Assembly (NCBI GenBank): GCA_036784855.1
Contig: JAZDSV010000014.1
Span: 268,942 to 332,941 of the forward strand
DNA: 64,000 nucleotides
Direction: 5' to 3'
DNA from: Aphelidium insulamus
Taxonomy: Eukaryota > Aphelidiomycota > Aphelidea > Aphelidiaceae
Within the stretch, counting starts at the first letter, position 1, and each line of letters starts with the position of its first letter. The notes beneath the pieces were generated by a model, which had not been told where the DNA came from, did no database searches, and worked only from the letters and a program-made list of their open reading frames with translations. A program made the translations under genes and the position numbers. Shown here in pieces: positions 12,266 through 24,700 of this stretch.

Positions 12266-13827
12266 CTAGTTCCGAGTGGCGGCATCTGCGCCATTTGACG
12301 ACTGGGTTGCGCCGGTGCATTCCGCACGCACTGGGTCCATATACGGATGTGCCATGGCCTCTTTGGCCGTCATGCGCTCCTGGTGATCGTAGCGCAACAG
12401 CTTGTCGATAAAGTCCAGCGCCTCCGGAGTGATATTGTGCTCATTCTCCGCCGTCACAAACTTTGACCACGGCTTCCTGGGCTGCCTGCGTTCCAGGGGG
12501 GTTAAATTCAGTTTATGCGTTGTGCAATACGCGACTTACAGCGACAATACGGTATTGTAGTGCGGGTCCAGCCGTATCTTGTACTTTGTCAGGTACGCCA
12601 GCAGCTCGTCCGTACCAAGAATCTTGGTAATCTTTACCAACTGGTCATAGTTGTCTGTTCCCTTGAACAGCGGATCCTTTCGGAACAGCTAACCGATTAA
12701 TGCGTATATCTCATAGCATCGGTATAAAATATATAGTGAACAAACTATTATGTAGCAAACACAAAGCAATAATGACGAACCATGCCAGCCAGCATGCAGC
12801 CCAGACTCCACATGTCGATGGAGTAGTCATACATTTGATAATCAACCAGCAATTCGGGACCCTTGAAGAAGCGCGACGCCACGCGCACATTGTAGTTGGT
12901 GCCCGCGTGGTAAAACTCGGCCAGTCCCCAGTCAATTAGTCGGAGCTGCCAGAGTTGTCAAGTTGAGTGACGCTACTCACAATATATGCCAACCTTTCGA
13001 TGCGCATGATCAATCATCACGTTGTTGGGCTTCACGTCGCGGTGCATTATGCCTTTCGAGTGGCAAAAGTCCAGAGCCTGTCACATATGTATGAGCACAC
13101 TAGACCACACGGTATGGCAGAAGACGGCTTGCCTTTAGCAACTCGAAGCAGTAGAAGCGTATTTCCCTGTCAGTCAACCGCGGGTAAAGAACGCGGTACT
13201 CGCTATTGTCCACTTTTTCAAATATGAGCGACGGTGTCTTGGACTAAAAGAATGGCATTCAGTATATATATATATATATATATATATATGGATAGCATGC
13301 ACTCAATAGGCTAATGTGCACGTTTATAAATGTAGATCATCACTCACTGCATAATGCTAGTTGATAGTACATGTCATGATGTGTAGAATATAATCAAGTA
13401 GGACTATAAGAGGGCGTATACACGTACGTGGCTATCCTTGACAATGTCCAGCAACTGGATGATGTTGGTGCCGCCAGAGAGATTTTGCAGGATGCGTATC
13501 TCACGCTTGATCTTCCGCCTCCGAATAGGCTTGAGCACTTTGATCACACACGCGTCTCCATTCACGATGTTGACGCCCTCAAAGACCTCCGAGTACTTGC
13601 CCTGGCCCAGTTTGCGCACAATCTCGTAGTTTGCTTGCGTGCTACGTTCACGCGTGAGGTCGCGCGGATGTCCTCGAGTAGGTTTACAAGTGCATAAGAC
13701 ACAAACGTAGATATATGTATGTGTATGCGTACCCCCACTGAAAAGTTGCGTTATCGTAGTCCCAGTAGTCGCGGCTGACCAGCTCGTTGGCATTTGCGTA
13801 GACTCGTGCCACCGATGCAACCGCCAT
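12266..13827 (-). CDS. CK2A: casein kinase II catalytic subunit alpha
   Basis: Constitutive acidophilic Ser/Thr kinase. The start is typical for CK2 alpha: [14 protein letters not shown] then RDYWDY. After an intron, [20 protein letters not shown] (P-loop) and [19 protein letters not shown] (catalytic Lys and the basic CK2 cluster). Further exons give [15 protein letters not shown] (catalytic loop), [12 protein letters not shown] (DWG instead of DFG, a CK2 hallmark), [20 protein letters not shown], and [20 protein letters not shown]. The C-terminal tail is short, as in plant or fungal enzymes. Introns hold TA microsatellites (about 13262-13289). All diagnostic residues are present. Confidence 0.96.
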
Positions 13828-14321
13828 TTGTCGCGTTTTTGCTGCGATGATTATTATCGGTGTGTCGGCTTCGGTTCGTTGTCCAATTCAATTGACTGTC
13901 TCTCTCTCTCTCTCACACACACTCCAATTAGCTTCATGCATATTGCTCGCTTTCTCGTGCTTCTGCGTCTGTATAACAAGGTCCAGATTACCTGGCGTAT
14001 CAACAGTGCTGTTAATATTCGCTGCATAAAGATTAAAAATGAGCAATTCAACGTCTGATAACGACAGATGGACGTGGGCACAGATAAAGCGTTGAATACT
14101 GGTGCGGCATGTGCACAGGCAAGCCATAACAGATAGTTTGGACACCTTTATCTCACAATTACATAGATATATGTAAGTTCTTTGGAATGTATTCATAGTA
14201 GTAGTAGTAGTAGAGTACTTGGACACCGCAGTTAGTAACAACTTGTGGCAGAACTTCAACAACTTCGGTTGCAGAAGGCGTGTTTAACTAGAAGTGGAAA
14301 TAAATACATACCGCGTGACAA
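13828..14321. other. intergenic, divergent CK2A / aminoalcohol phosphotransferase
   Basis: A 494-bp gap holding a CT/CA-rich tract (13903-13922) and a short TAG triplet run (14199-14214). It presumably contains both promoters. No convincing coding or RNA gene is seen. Confidence 0.4.
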
Positions 14322-16099
14322 ATGGGACTGCCGCGCCTGCTCAACCCCCGCGACAATGTGTACCTCAGCCCGGCGGCATTGCAGAATCTAAAGTACTACA
14401 AGTACGGAGCGGTGGACAAATCTCCGCTGTCCAAGTATGTGCTGCAGCCATACTGGACGTGGTGCGTCCAATTCTTTCCCCTCTGGATGGCGTACGTGGC
14501 GTGTACTCTCGTGTGCGGTGTGCTACTAGTACTGCTACTTGTACTACTGCTTCTACCTTGACTCGGCTAACTGGTTGCCCCCATGCAGTCCAAACTTGAT
14601 TACGCTGGTCCGTCATGTCGTTTGTCTGGCGGCCGTCTTCTCACCCCCCGGTTCATTCACGGTAGATTGGTCTGGGCTTTGTGGTGTTCCACGTGGTGCT
14701 CATATGGTTCTTGATGCCGGATTTGGTGGGGCCGACCTATTCATGGGTGTACTTTAGGTGCGTGCTACCGTTGTGGAGAGGGGCGCCCCGTCTCACAATT
14801 AAGCTCTGCGCTGGGCATCTGGCTGTACTCGACATTCGACAATGTGGACGGCAAGCAGGCTCGGCGTACAAACTCTTCATCACCGCTGGGCGAGCTGTTT
14901 GATCACGGCTGCGATGCGTTGAATTGCTCGGTGCGTATTATCTAGTCAGTGGATGCAATTGTCTGCTTTGAATGTACCATGTGATAAGTTTAATATAGCA
15001 TTAACTCGCTGTATTATAGCTGGGCGGCATTGTTCAAGTGGCAGCCATGGGCTTGGGAAAGACGTGGTTTGCCGCATTTGTTCCCTTTATTGCCATCGTG
15101 GCATTCTACATGTCGACGTGGGAGGAGTATTATACCGGCGTGCTATACCTTGGCTATGTGAATGGCCCCACAGAAGGCTTGGTTCTTGCGTGCTCTCTCA
15201 CAATTCTGAGTGGCATTTTTGGCATGTTGTCATCATACACAAGATAATATGATTTGACTTGACACTTTAGGACCGCAAATTTATCAGCTGCCTGTAGGGC
15301 CACTTCTCCCCGCATGGCTGGCACCTCTTGTGCCCAGCTCGTGGCTCGTCGTTGACTTGATTGCTGCTGGAATGGTCTTTTCGCTGGCCGTATTGCACAT
15401 TCCATTCTGGTCAGTTTCTTGTTGATCGCATGCAAAAATGGATCGACTATTAACTGCTCGTGCAGCCTGTTGTCTGTATATAAAACATGTCAGCGCCAGA
15501 AAAAGGACTATACGACCGCTTTGTGGCAGCTGACGCCTCTTATTGTATACTGCACTTCAACTGCAGTGTGGCTGGGTGCGGCTGGTTCGACCATCATGGC
15601 GGAGCACATGATTGTATTCACTCTCACCGTCGGCATTGTTTTCGGGCGCATAGCGGTACGGCGTTCACGCACAGCATACACATTATCCTAATTACGATGT
15701 GTAGACCAAAATAATATTGGCCTATGTGACAAAGATGCCATTCCCAATGTTCACTGTGATGCAAGTGCCGCTGGTGCTCGGCGCCGTGCTCGCCAATTGG
15801 AACCTTTTGTTTGGGAAGTGAGTAATCATGGCGCTCAGAGGGCCGTAATGACTATGCTTAAAATGATATGATGCAGGCCCTTCTTTACACCGCGGACCGA
15901 AGCACTCTATCTATACGCCTGCTTTTCTTTTGTGATTGTCGCGTACATGCACTGGGCGCTTATGGTTATTGAAAAGTTTTGCGCGCATCTCAACATCAAA
16001 TGCCTCTCCATTCCGTACAACGCTGCCAGCAGCTCCACTTATTCCCCCGTCAACACCACCGTCTCCCCGACATCATCATCCGGCAAAAAGACAAAGTAA
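14322..16099 (+). CDS. choline/ethanolamine phosphotransferase (CDP-alcohol phosphotransferase)
   Basis: Polytopic ER/Golgi enzyme that makes phosphatidylcholine or phosphatidylethanolamine from CDP-choline or CDP-ethanolamine and diacylglycerol. The N-terminus reads [20 protein letters not shown] and SPNLITL joined to [14 protein letters not shown]. The catalytic signature [16 protein letters not shown] then [13 protein letters not shown] contains the invariant DG..AR........G...D...D pattern. Membrane segments follow, for example [20 protein letters not shown] and [18 protein letters not shown]. The Ser/Thr-rich tail ends KKTK with stop at 16097-16099. Seven or more introns. Substrate choice cannot be read from sequence. 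Confidence 0.92.
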
Positions 16100-16267
16100 G
16101 TTCCGCTGGCGTGCACCGCACTTTACACAGCTCAGATACCAGATGATATAATATATGTGTGCGCTTGCATGTTCAACTAAACGCAGCGCGGAATAAAGCA
16201 TGCCCACATAAACAACAGAACTAACATGCTGCAAAATTGTGTATATATTCATTACTGAAGATGAATT

Positions 16268-17680
16268 TCATGCCAAACTAGAGCTGGAACTGCGCCACCA
16301 CCGTCCTATTCCGCTCCGCCACCGCCGGTACGTAGAATCTAGCCGGGGCAGAAAGCGCGGTCGCGCGCTAGTGGCGCCGTGAGCAGACTTGTCCAGCTCG
16401 TCGTCGTCGCGACACTCCACGTCCACTTTGCACAGCGGACACACGGCGTTCTTGGTCGTCAGCCAGCGATCTGTCGTGTCAACATGCAAGTCTATACCTC
16501 TGCATACAATACAATATACAACGTATATACAACCTCTGCATACATAAATATCATACATATATATACAATACATAAATGTAAATATGTATATGCGCACCTA
16601 TGCACGGCCGATGGAAGACGTGATGACAGGCCAGTCTGCGCACCAGATCGCCGCGTGAAAACTCTTCCAAGCACACCACGCACATCTGGGACGCACTGTC
16701 TGTCCTGGGAACACAGCTGTCACCATAGGCGTAGACGGGAAAGTGTGCGGCCAGCTCTTCCGCAGAGACGACCTTGTGTGCAACTGCCAGCACCGGCGGC
16801 TCCATGGCCATGGCGTCGGCAGAGGCAGCCAGCTGACGCTGCCGTATACGATGCAGGTGACAGTGCATTGCCACCGACATGATGAAGGAGAAGGCGAGCA
16901 GCAGTATCACCGTGGTCAGCATGAATTCCCACAGTGACGGGGCGGGCGCGTCACCGTCGCTGGCCACGAACAGCTGCAAGCCGCGCGCCACATCGTTCTT
17001 GTCCACGTAGAGCAGCGCCTCCACCAACCATCGGCCCACGTCGGCACTGCCAAACAGCACCAACAGCGGCACGGTACCGTTACCGCGAGACGGATACAGA
17101 GTGCGCGTAGTTGCGTCGTCGGCCAGCGACTGCGAGCCGTCATCGGCGCCCGTAGTGGCATTGTTGTAGATAACGGCGCCAGACGCCCCGGCATACGCGA
17201 CATTGGTCAACTTGCGTTCCAGGGAGCAGCCACCGCGTTCCAGCACCAGAATGGTCTGCGCGGGATATATGACTGAGCGGTTACTGCTGCACCCGCTGGC
17301 GTCGCCGGGATACGCGGCCCCCGCTCCCTGACAAGTTGGACGCGTGTGAGCAAGTCTCCCCGATAGCAGCGCGACACCCTCATACATACATACACACACA
17401 CACATGGCATATGTACCTGTATGACGGCCATGGACGGCAGCGGCGCAGACACGTTGGCCAGACGGACGGTGGCCGGGCCGCGGAACAGCGAGTGGTAGAC
17501 GGTCTCCTCGTTCTCGGTGACGGCGGCACGCATAAATATGTAATCACCCGCGGTGTCGTCGGTGCTGTTGTTGGCGGTGGTTGGGTCTCTGGCAGCAGAC
17601 GCGGCAGTGCCCGGCAGCACCGCGCACACGGCACATATGGCAAAGGCCACGCGCCATAGCAGCAAAGTTTCGCGCGGCAT
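16268..17680 (-). CDS. PA-TM-RING ubiquitin ligase (RNF13/RNF167/Goliath type)
   Basis: Endosomal/lysosomal membrane E3 ligase. The signal peptide starts MPRETLLLWRVAFAICAVCA. A luminal protease-associated domain includes ILVLERGGCSLERKLTNVA and GASGAVIYNNAT with several N-glycosylation sites. One membrane segment, EFMLTTVILLLAFSFIMSVA, is followed by a cytosolic RING-H2: MCVVCLEEFSRGDLVRRLAC, HHVFHRPCI, then across an intron DRWLTTKNAVCPLCK. The intron (donor GTGCGC, acceptor ACGACAG) splits the RING exactly before its Asp-Arg-Trp-Leu, and the joined phase is correct. The tail is Arg/Ser-rich. A second intron with a CA tract interrupts the PA domain near 17335-17415. Confidence 0.9.
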
Positions 17681-17876
17681 TTGCCAGACGAAAATCGGGC
17701 AAATTTCCCTCGCAGCTGCGTCACTTGAGTATTGCAGTGTTCCTTCAGCTCTAAACAGCCATGCATCGCGTACTGTGTGTACGCATTTAGCATAGTATAT
17801 ATGAGTGAATGTATAGAGCGTGTATAGAACAGACACTCGAAGTAACTTTATTCGCCCCCCCCCCAACGCCACACAA

Positions 17877-19358
17877 CTATGACCGGCCCAGCGCCGTCAC
17901 CAGGCCCTCCATCTCCACGCCGTTGAAGGAGAAAAAGTTGCGAATAGGCAGACCATGCCCCGACACAGCCTTGATAATGTCTTGTCCGAGCGCGCCTCCG
18001 ACGATGGCGCTCACGGGCGCAATTTCATGGCCACACATTTGCACAAACTCGCTATCGTAGATTATATATATATATGTGTGAAATAATGCTGCAAGAAATA
18101 TTATCCAACATGCATACTCTAGGAGGCTTGCAGGCAGCACGTGTTCCGGCATGGCTAGCTGGCCAAGCAGGAAGTCGCGGCGCAACTTTTGCAGTTTGGC
18201 ACACTCGGCCTCCGAGACAGCGCCAGCTCCCCCGCCACTCTGCTGCCACCTGGCCAACACTGCACAAAAAAGAATATGTGTTAGCAATACGTGAAATAAT
18301 CTTGTATCAATGCTCAGGTTACGTGCACCGGAAGATAAAATAGACGGACGAGATGCTGCGCTTGATCTGCTTCCTGGACTTGCTAGCTGCCCACGGCGAG
18401 TGGTCGGCCAGTGCACAGTCCAGATCGGGCCACGACTCGGCGCGCACAGTGGAAACCTTTTTGGCCGGCGCATCCGGTGCGGCTGGGTCCCGTTCCGTGT
18501 GCTCTCTGCCACAATTGCGTTCGTGAGCAACATTTAATGCTGGATTGCATAAGTCAAACAACTTGCACAATGAATTCATGCTTTGGCCCGAGATCGTTAA
18601 ATACCCAGCCACACAGGCCAAACACCTGGGCGCAGTAGAACTTAATGCCAAGTCGTCGACACGTCTGCCCAATGCGGTCCTGCACGCATTATGCATGAAT
18701 ATATAGGTAAGCAATAAAGTGGTATGACACATTGTAGCAAAGACATTATGTAGCAAAGACGGCTGCACTCACCATCAGAGTAAGCGCGTTGCTGGATGCC
18801 ACGCTGACCACGTCAAACTGTTGCAGCGCGGCTTGCAGCGCCAACTCGGACTCTGGCACCACACTAACCTCCACCAGTGGGTTCAATTCATGCACGCGGG
18901 CCATTGCAGCTTGGGCGCGCTGCCGTGTCCACACAATGTTAATGGTTAATGGCAGATACTGGCACCCACTTGCCGTGCGGTCGCCCACATCCTGGCGGCG
19001 CAGAAAGAACTGGCAACCAAGATCGGTGTCTTTGACCACCGTGTCGTCACATAGCGCCACCGAACCCACACCGCCCAGCACCAGGTTCTTGCATGCTTCA
19101 GTGTGCACGCCAGACAGCCCAACTAAAAGTACGCGCGCACTACGTATCCTGCACGGGGCCACGTCGTGTCAGTGTGTGTGTGTGTGTGTGATGGTCGGCA
19201 TAGTAGATTCTAGGCGACACCAACCTGCGCTGCCCGTCCATGCCCCAGAGGCGAATCTGGCGGTCGTACAGCGCCGCCTCATCGACCGTCAACGCATCGG
19301 CCTTTGACTCTTTGACATCGGCGCGCCTTGTCACGTCGGCCGCGTCGGCATTGGGCAT
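17877..19358 (-). CDS. SAE1: SUMO-activating enzyme subunit 1
   Basis: Non-catalytic partner of UBA2 in the nuclear SUMO E1. It begins with VDEAALYDRQIRLWGMDGQR, the signature of E1-like adenylation domains, then RSARVLLVGLSGVHTEACKN and GVGSVALCDDTVV. DLGCQFFLRRQDVG is the conserved E1 text. A middle exon gives KFYCAQVFGLCGWVFNDLG-like residues. The C-terminal part reads GHEIAPVSAIVGGALGQDII and RNFFSFNGVEMEG, as expected for AOS1/SAE1. There is no catalytic cysteine domain, as in the family. Stop lies at 17877-17879. About six short introns, one with a TG repeat at 19172-19188. Confidence 0.92.
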
Positions 19359-20061
19359 GTTGCTTATGACTGTGCTGTGGTGCCTATCAGGACAGGCACT
19401 TTGATTTAGCCAGGTTTGGGGGATCCAGCATCGGATGGAATAGCAGCAGGGAGGATACTAGTATCTGCATTAACCGCTTGCTACGGTACTGTCGGCGCTG
19501 TATGTAGTGGCTGCTGTAGTACTATTGGTAGGGCGATGAACTGTTGCACGCCTGATCTGTGTATTGAAAATACTCTCATGCTCCCACTCTGCTGTGATGA
19601 ACTACTGGGGCTATTGTGCAGATATTTGATGCCATGATACCACTGCTATTTCTGCTTGATATGCATGCATGGATGTACACCCGGTTGTGAACTTTGTGAT
19701 AAACTATTTACGGCCGATATAATGCCGCTTGATACTAGTGCTCTTATATCTCCACGGCTGCAAATCCCTGCACACGATACCCTTCTACTACTACTACTAC
19801 TACTACTACTAGATATGTACTATCATGCAAATAGTAATTACAGCAACTATCGCGCCATGAACCCGTTGGCAGTTGGTGCAGTGCCCTTACTAGCACATCA
19901 TCTGTAGTCATCAGTGGCTGACAGGGACGAGTGATTCGATCACTTGACACCTTGGCGGCCAATCCGGCACTGGCGTCAGCGGCAGTAGTCATGTGCATGC
20001 ACGCGGTGGTCGCTCTACATCCATCCATCCCAAGCCCTAGAAAAAAAAACATCCTACCGCC
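19359..20061. other. intergenic, SAE1 / M28 peptidase
   Basis: A 703-bp stretch between divergent genes. It has a TAC triplet repeat (about 19787-19811) and a poly(A) run shortly before the peptidase start (20041-20049). The small open frames here show no family resemblance. It probably holds two promoters. Confidence 0.4.
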
Positions 20062-21601
20062 ATGAAAGCAATCAGCGTTGTAGTGGCCGTGGCGACAGTG
20101 TTGAGCCAGCTGGCTCTCTCGGGACAGCCACTTCCCCAACAATCCATGCAACAGACCGTTTTCCAACCATCGACGGACACCACGCGTCTGCTGGCCATAT
20201 CGGACACCGAGGTGGTTCAGGCAGATGCAGAACAACTGTTGCAGCGCAACATCCGCTTCATGGATGTCACCGACACGCTGGATGTGCCAGGACGCGCAGA
20301 ATACACTCGCGCCAACCACCGCGATCTGCGCACGTACAGTGGTACTTACATACTGCGAAATAATTAATCTTGTGTCCGTGTAGCCGTGCCAAAGTCGGCA
20401 CAGTTTCAGCCACTTGTTCGCGCCATGATCGAGACGAGCAGCATTGGTCGCATGAAGCAGCGTCTAACAAAGTTTACGTCCTTCAAGAACAGGTACATTC
20501 ATGTTGTAGAGGCATACGCCTCGTTAATGCATCCCAGGTACTACAAGTCGCAGACCGGAGTGGAATCGGCCGAGTGGCTGTTGGCGCAGATCAAGCAAAC
20601 TGCGGCTGTTAATGGCGCCAAGGTGACGGTGTCAAAGTTTGCTCACAAGTGGCAAGTGTAATCTCTGCATACTGTATACTCTGCTTGGTACTAATTAGCC
20701 TGCCTGTGATGCTAGGGCTCAGTTTTCGATAATTGCTCGACTTGAGCCGACTCAAGATGATGTCGATGCTGGCCACGATGACGACACGCCGATCGTGATT
20801 GTCGGAGCGCACCAGGACACCGTGCGCGGTGGATTCTTTGGAGATGGCCGCGCACCCGGCGCCGATGATGACGGCAGTGGAACCATCACAACGCTGGAGG
20901 CATTTACACTGCTGTGCGAGAACAAGTTCAGACCGCGCCGACCAATCGAGTTCCACTGGTACTCTGCCGAGGAGATGGGCCTGCTGGGCAGTCAGGACGT
21001 TGCCAAAACCTACCAGCTGGCGGAGAAGCGTGTTTTTGGCATGGCGCATGTAAGTTCTGGCCCGAGTCGGCAGTAATACTTGCCATGTTTAACGTGCAAA
21101 CAGTTTGACATGACTGGCTACGGAAAGAATGGAGTTTACGGCATCATCACCGACTACACTGATCCGGCACTGACAGAGTTTCTGCGCACACTGGCCCGGA
21201 CGTATGGCGGTATCGATGTTGTTGACACACAGTGCAAATATGCTTGTAGCGGTAGGCAGATATCTGTATCCCATGAATTATATCCAAGATGTGTTATATT
21301 ATACATATAAGTACTGTGATTAAACTGTGCAATATATCATACATACTATAGTATACTTTTTTAAACAGTCCATTATATCGCTCATGAGATTCACATACTT
21401 ACTAGTAACATTGAATGTGTAGACCACGCCAGCTGGACTCGATCAGGCTACCGTGCAGTCATGCCGTTTGAAGGCGAATTCAAGGACTCGTCGCCGTACA
21501 TTCACACAAAGAACGACGTCGTGGCCAATATTGACTTTCACCACATGAACGAATTTGTGAAGCTGGCCGTATCCTTTGCCGTGGAAATGGGCAATCAGTA
21601 G
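20062..21601 (+). CDS. secreted M28 zinc aminopeptidase
   Basis: Di-zinc leucyl-aminopeptidase-like enzyme, probably secreted or vacuolar. A signal peptide (MKAISVVVAVATVLSQLALS) and a propeptide-like segment precede the catalytic domain. All five metal ligands are visible: His in IVIVGAHQDTV, Asp in RAPGADDDGSGT, Glu-Glu in HWYSAEEMGLLGS, Asp in FDMTGYG, and His in SPYIHTKNDV. The catalytic Glu is the first of the EE pair. The disulfide region (VDTQCKYACS) matches the M28E fungal/bacterial aminopeptidases. The stop is at 21599-21601, converging on the NOX fusion gene. Five or so introns; the last two are AT-rich. Confidence 0.93.
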
Positions 21602-21713
21602 TGCTGTTCACGAGATGCAGCTATGTGGCAAAGTTGACCTTACACGGACAGGCAGGAGATAAACGTAAGAAAAATATATATTAAAACTTATCCAATTCTT
21701 CGGCTCATTTGCA

Positions 21714-24700
21714 CTAAAAGTTCTCCTTATGAAATTTGAATGCAGTTCGCGGCAGCTCGGGGCTTGCGCGCGTGCCTGCGGTGGATGGGCCCGACAATTT
21801 GGTGTGAGTCTTGCATGCAGCCGACAACTCGATCGCTATAGCGTTTGGACCGCAGAGAAACACTCCGATTTCCTCGCCAGAGTGCTTGGTCGCCTTCTCC
21901 TTGAATATGCGGTTCCAGTTCGGTTTGCCGGCGTACTGATTGTACTTTTCGTGCGTAATCGCCTTTAGATTGATCTCGCCGGTGGTGTACGAGTTGATCT
22001 CCAGACGGCCACTCAAACGGTCGTCTTTCAAAATTCCATCAAATACATCTTGGAACGAATTAAACTCCTGGGCATCGCGGCAGATCCAATAAAAGTAAAT
22101 GCTCATCGATCCAATTTCATCGACGCTACGAGCCTTCATACGAATACTGATAGACTTGAGAATCGAAATGAACGGAGTGACACCGATTCCAGCTCCCACT
22201 AGAATAACGGTGTCGTATTCAAACACTTCCTCCGATGCAGAACCATACGGGCCATCGACACGGAGTCTGGTGCCGCGTTCAGCTGCAGTTTCTTCCGTGA
22301 TCGGCTTATTGATCGCGGGAACTACTGCGCCGTTAGAGTCGGTGGTATCAGCAAATCCAAGACGTTGGCGCAGTTGAAATGTCCAGTCCATATCCGAACG
22401 GCATCGGATGTGGCACGAAAAAAAGTTTTCTTCCGGTGCAGCGGTAATCGTGAACGGATGCCATTCGTTCTCTGCCAGATCCGGAGCATTCAAGAACAAG
22501 TATTGGCCGGCTGGTAAAATAAGTTAGTAAAATAAGTTAGTAAAATAAGTACAAAAGTATAAAACAAAATAAGTTAGTAAATAAGTACAAAAGTATAAAA
22601 AAGTTAGTTAGTCGGTTAACTCGCCTTTGAAACGAAAGCGACGATTTTTACCCAGCAGCCGCATCTTTAGCGCCAGCACGTCCTTGCCAACAATCTTGGC
22701 TTCCACGATGGTGACATCAAGACGTGCCCGACGCTTTTGAATGTATTTTTCCACAAACATTAAACCGAGTGGCCACAGCGAAAAGGGCCAAAAATTCTGT
22801 CCGTGCAACCAAAGCAGTGCGTAGATCGGGATCCACAGCTTATGCACGGCCATGAATACCGTGTAGCCATCATAACGGCGCCCAAAGATCTTAAATATTT
22901 TGCGCTTGATCAGTGCGGTAGAGAACATGATGGTCATCAGCGCAGTTACAATGTGGCCCGTGAAACCTGTCAACGTTACCTTATTATATCTAATACTATT
23001 AAATCATACCTGATAGATTCAGAATGGCCGATTGAGCAACATCAATCGCACGAAAGTCGCGGAGCCACACAAAATCCAGATAGTGCATGGTAATATGCAA
23101 TATGCTGCTCACGCCAATGATGTACGCCGCTAGTCGATGGATTTTTAAATTGTGGTCGAGAGGCAGTATCAAACTAGCTGGAGTGGTGCGTAGAAACGAC
23201 ATGAAGTTGCGCAGCACCGGCAACAGCACAAAACCCATATTGAAATCCAGGACTTTTCCACAAGCTTTCGCATATGGATAATATGGAAGCGCATTGACTT
23301 GATAATTTGCGAAAAAGCCGTAGAGTGCAACTCCCACATTACATGCGGCGTACAGGGAGAGAAAAATGATGCGCTGAGACTCCCACTGATACCACTCCTT
23401 CAGGCGACCAATAAAAGGGTATCGAACAGCTAATGGAAGCTTTCCGGCAGCTAAATTATCGGTTGAACCAGCGTCTTCATCAAATTCGCTAGTGTACACC
23501 GGTTTCGGACCGAGAATCGCGGCAATCTTGGAGTCGGGATGACGTTTTGCATACCCAACACCAAGGAACGCCAACGCTCCCAAAGCAACAAGTCCTCCCG
23601 CTGTTATGCCGCCAATAGCTCCAGTCTACATTTGTTAAAGCATACAGCAAAAAAAGAAATTTTACCGTCGCCCAGTCCATGCCAACATAGAGCTGTGCCT
23701 TTTGCTCGCGGTTCGAAAAACGATTATTGCGCGTACTCGCGTACGTAAACACGCCACGATTATCAATAGGCACCAAACCGGCATTGATATATCCGGGCGC
23801 GGCATTCAGCAGTTTGCAGTTTTGCGGGCTTTGCGTATCGGCAGTATTGATGTCACAGTCTTGCTGGGCAAGGTATGACAGAAACGCGATCATAGATTGG
23901 TTGTCCGTAAAATGAGTTGGGTGCTGCGAGAGGTCGAGGGGGTTGAAGTTGATTGGAATATTTTTGCCCAACGACGGCACCAAAACCAGATTGTTTCTAT
24001 CGGTTCCGGTGCGGCCCTGACCGTCGTTACCTTGATCGTTGGAATCGGCACCAGTCCATTGGATGTGCAAATAATCTCCTTGTGTGGCGTGAATTTCGGT
24101 CGGAACAAAGTCGTACTCCACGGCCGGGTATACTTGTTGAATGTTACCACGTCGACCACGAATATTCAAATTGATTATTCTCTTGTTGCCAAGCCAGCCG
24201 GCACTTCCAGTCGGGCGCTTGCGGATAATAAATGTGTGTGTGCGGTCTTCAAAGGTTCGTCCATTCTGATCACCGTCAATCGCTAGCCGAATAGGCCCTG
24301 AAACATTTGTCCCATAGCCAAGGTAGTCACTGCTTGGATTTGTCTTGACAGGAGAGTTGTCTACGATAACATATGTATCAGGTAATCCATACAGTTGTAC
24401 CGGTAGGCGAAAACTCACCGCCATTTAGGGACTTGTCCGCGGACCATCCATCATAGTCGAAATTGCTGATATTGTAGCGGAGTCGAATTACACAGCGCGT
24501 CCCATCAGCGTGCACCCCTTCCGGAATAATCATGGTGTATGATGGCGAATCAACGCTTCCTAGAGCGTTGCCATTGTGGTTGTTGCGTGTGGTCGGGCAG
24601 ATGCCGCAGTCTGGCGGATCGATGCCATATGAGCCCTGTTGCTGCCACTTTCCGCCGCCTGTTTCACAGGCTTTCTGGTTGTTGAATTGAGGTGCGCTGC

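Noticed and set aside
13261-13289. TA-rich tract as replication origin or regulatory element
   Set aside because: A simple TA microsatellite in a CK2A intron; similar tracts occur in many introns here.
21301-21420. Separate small gene in the AT-rich stretch before the last M28 exon
   Set aside because: It is an intron; the following exon completes the peptidase with its last zinc ligand.
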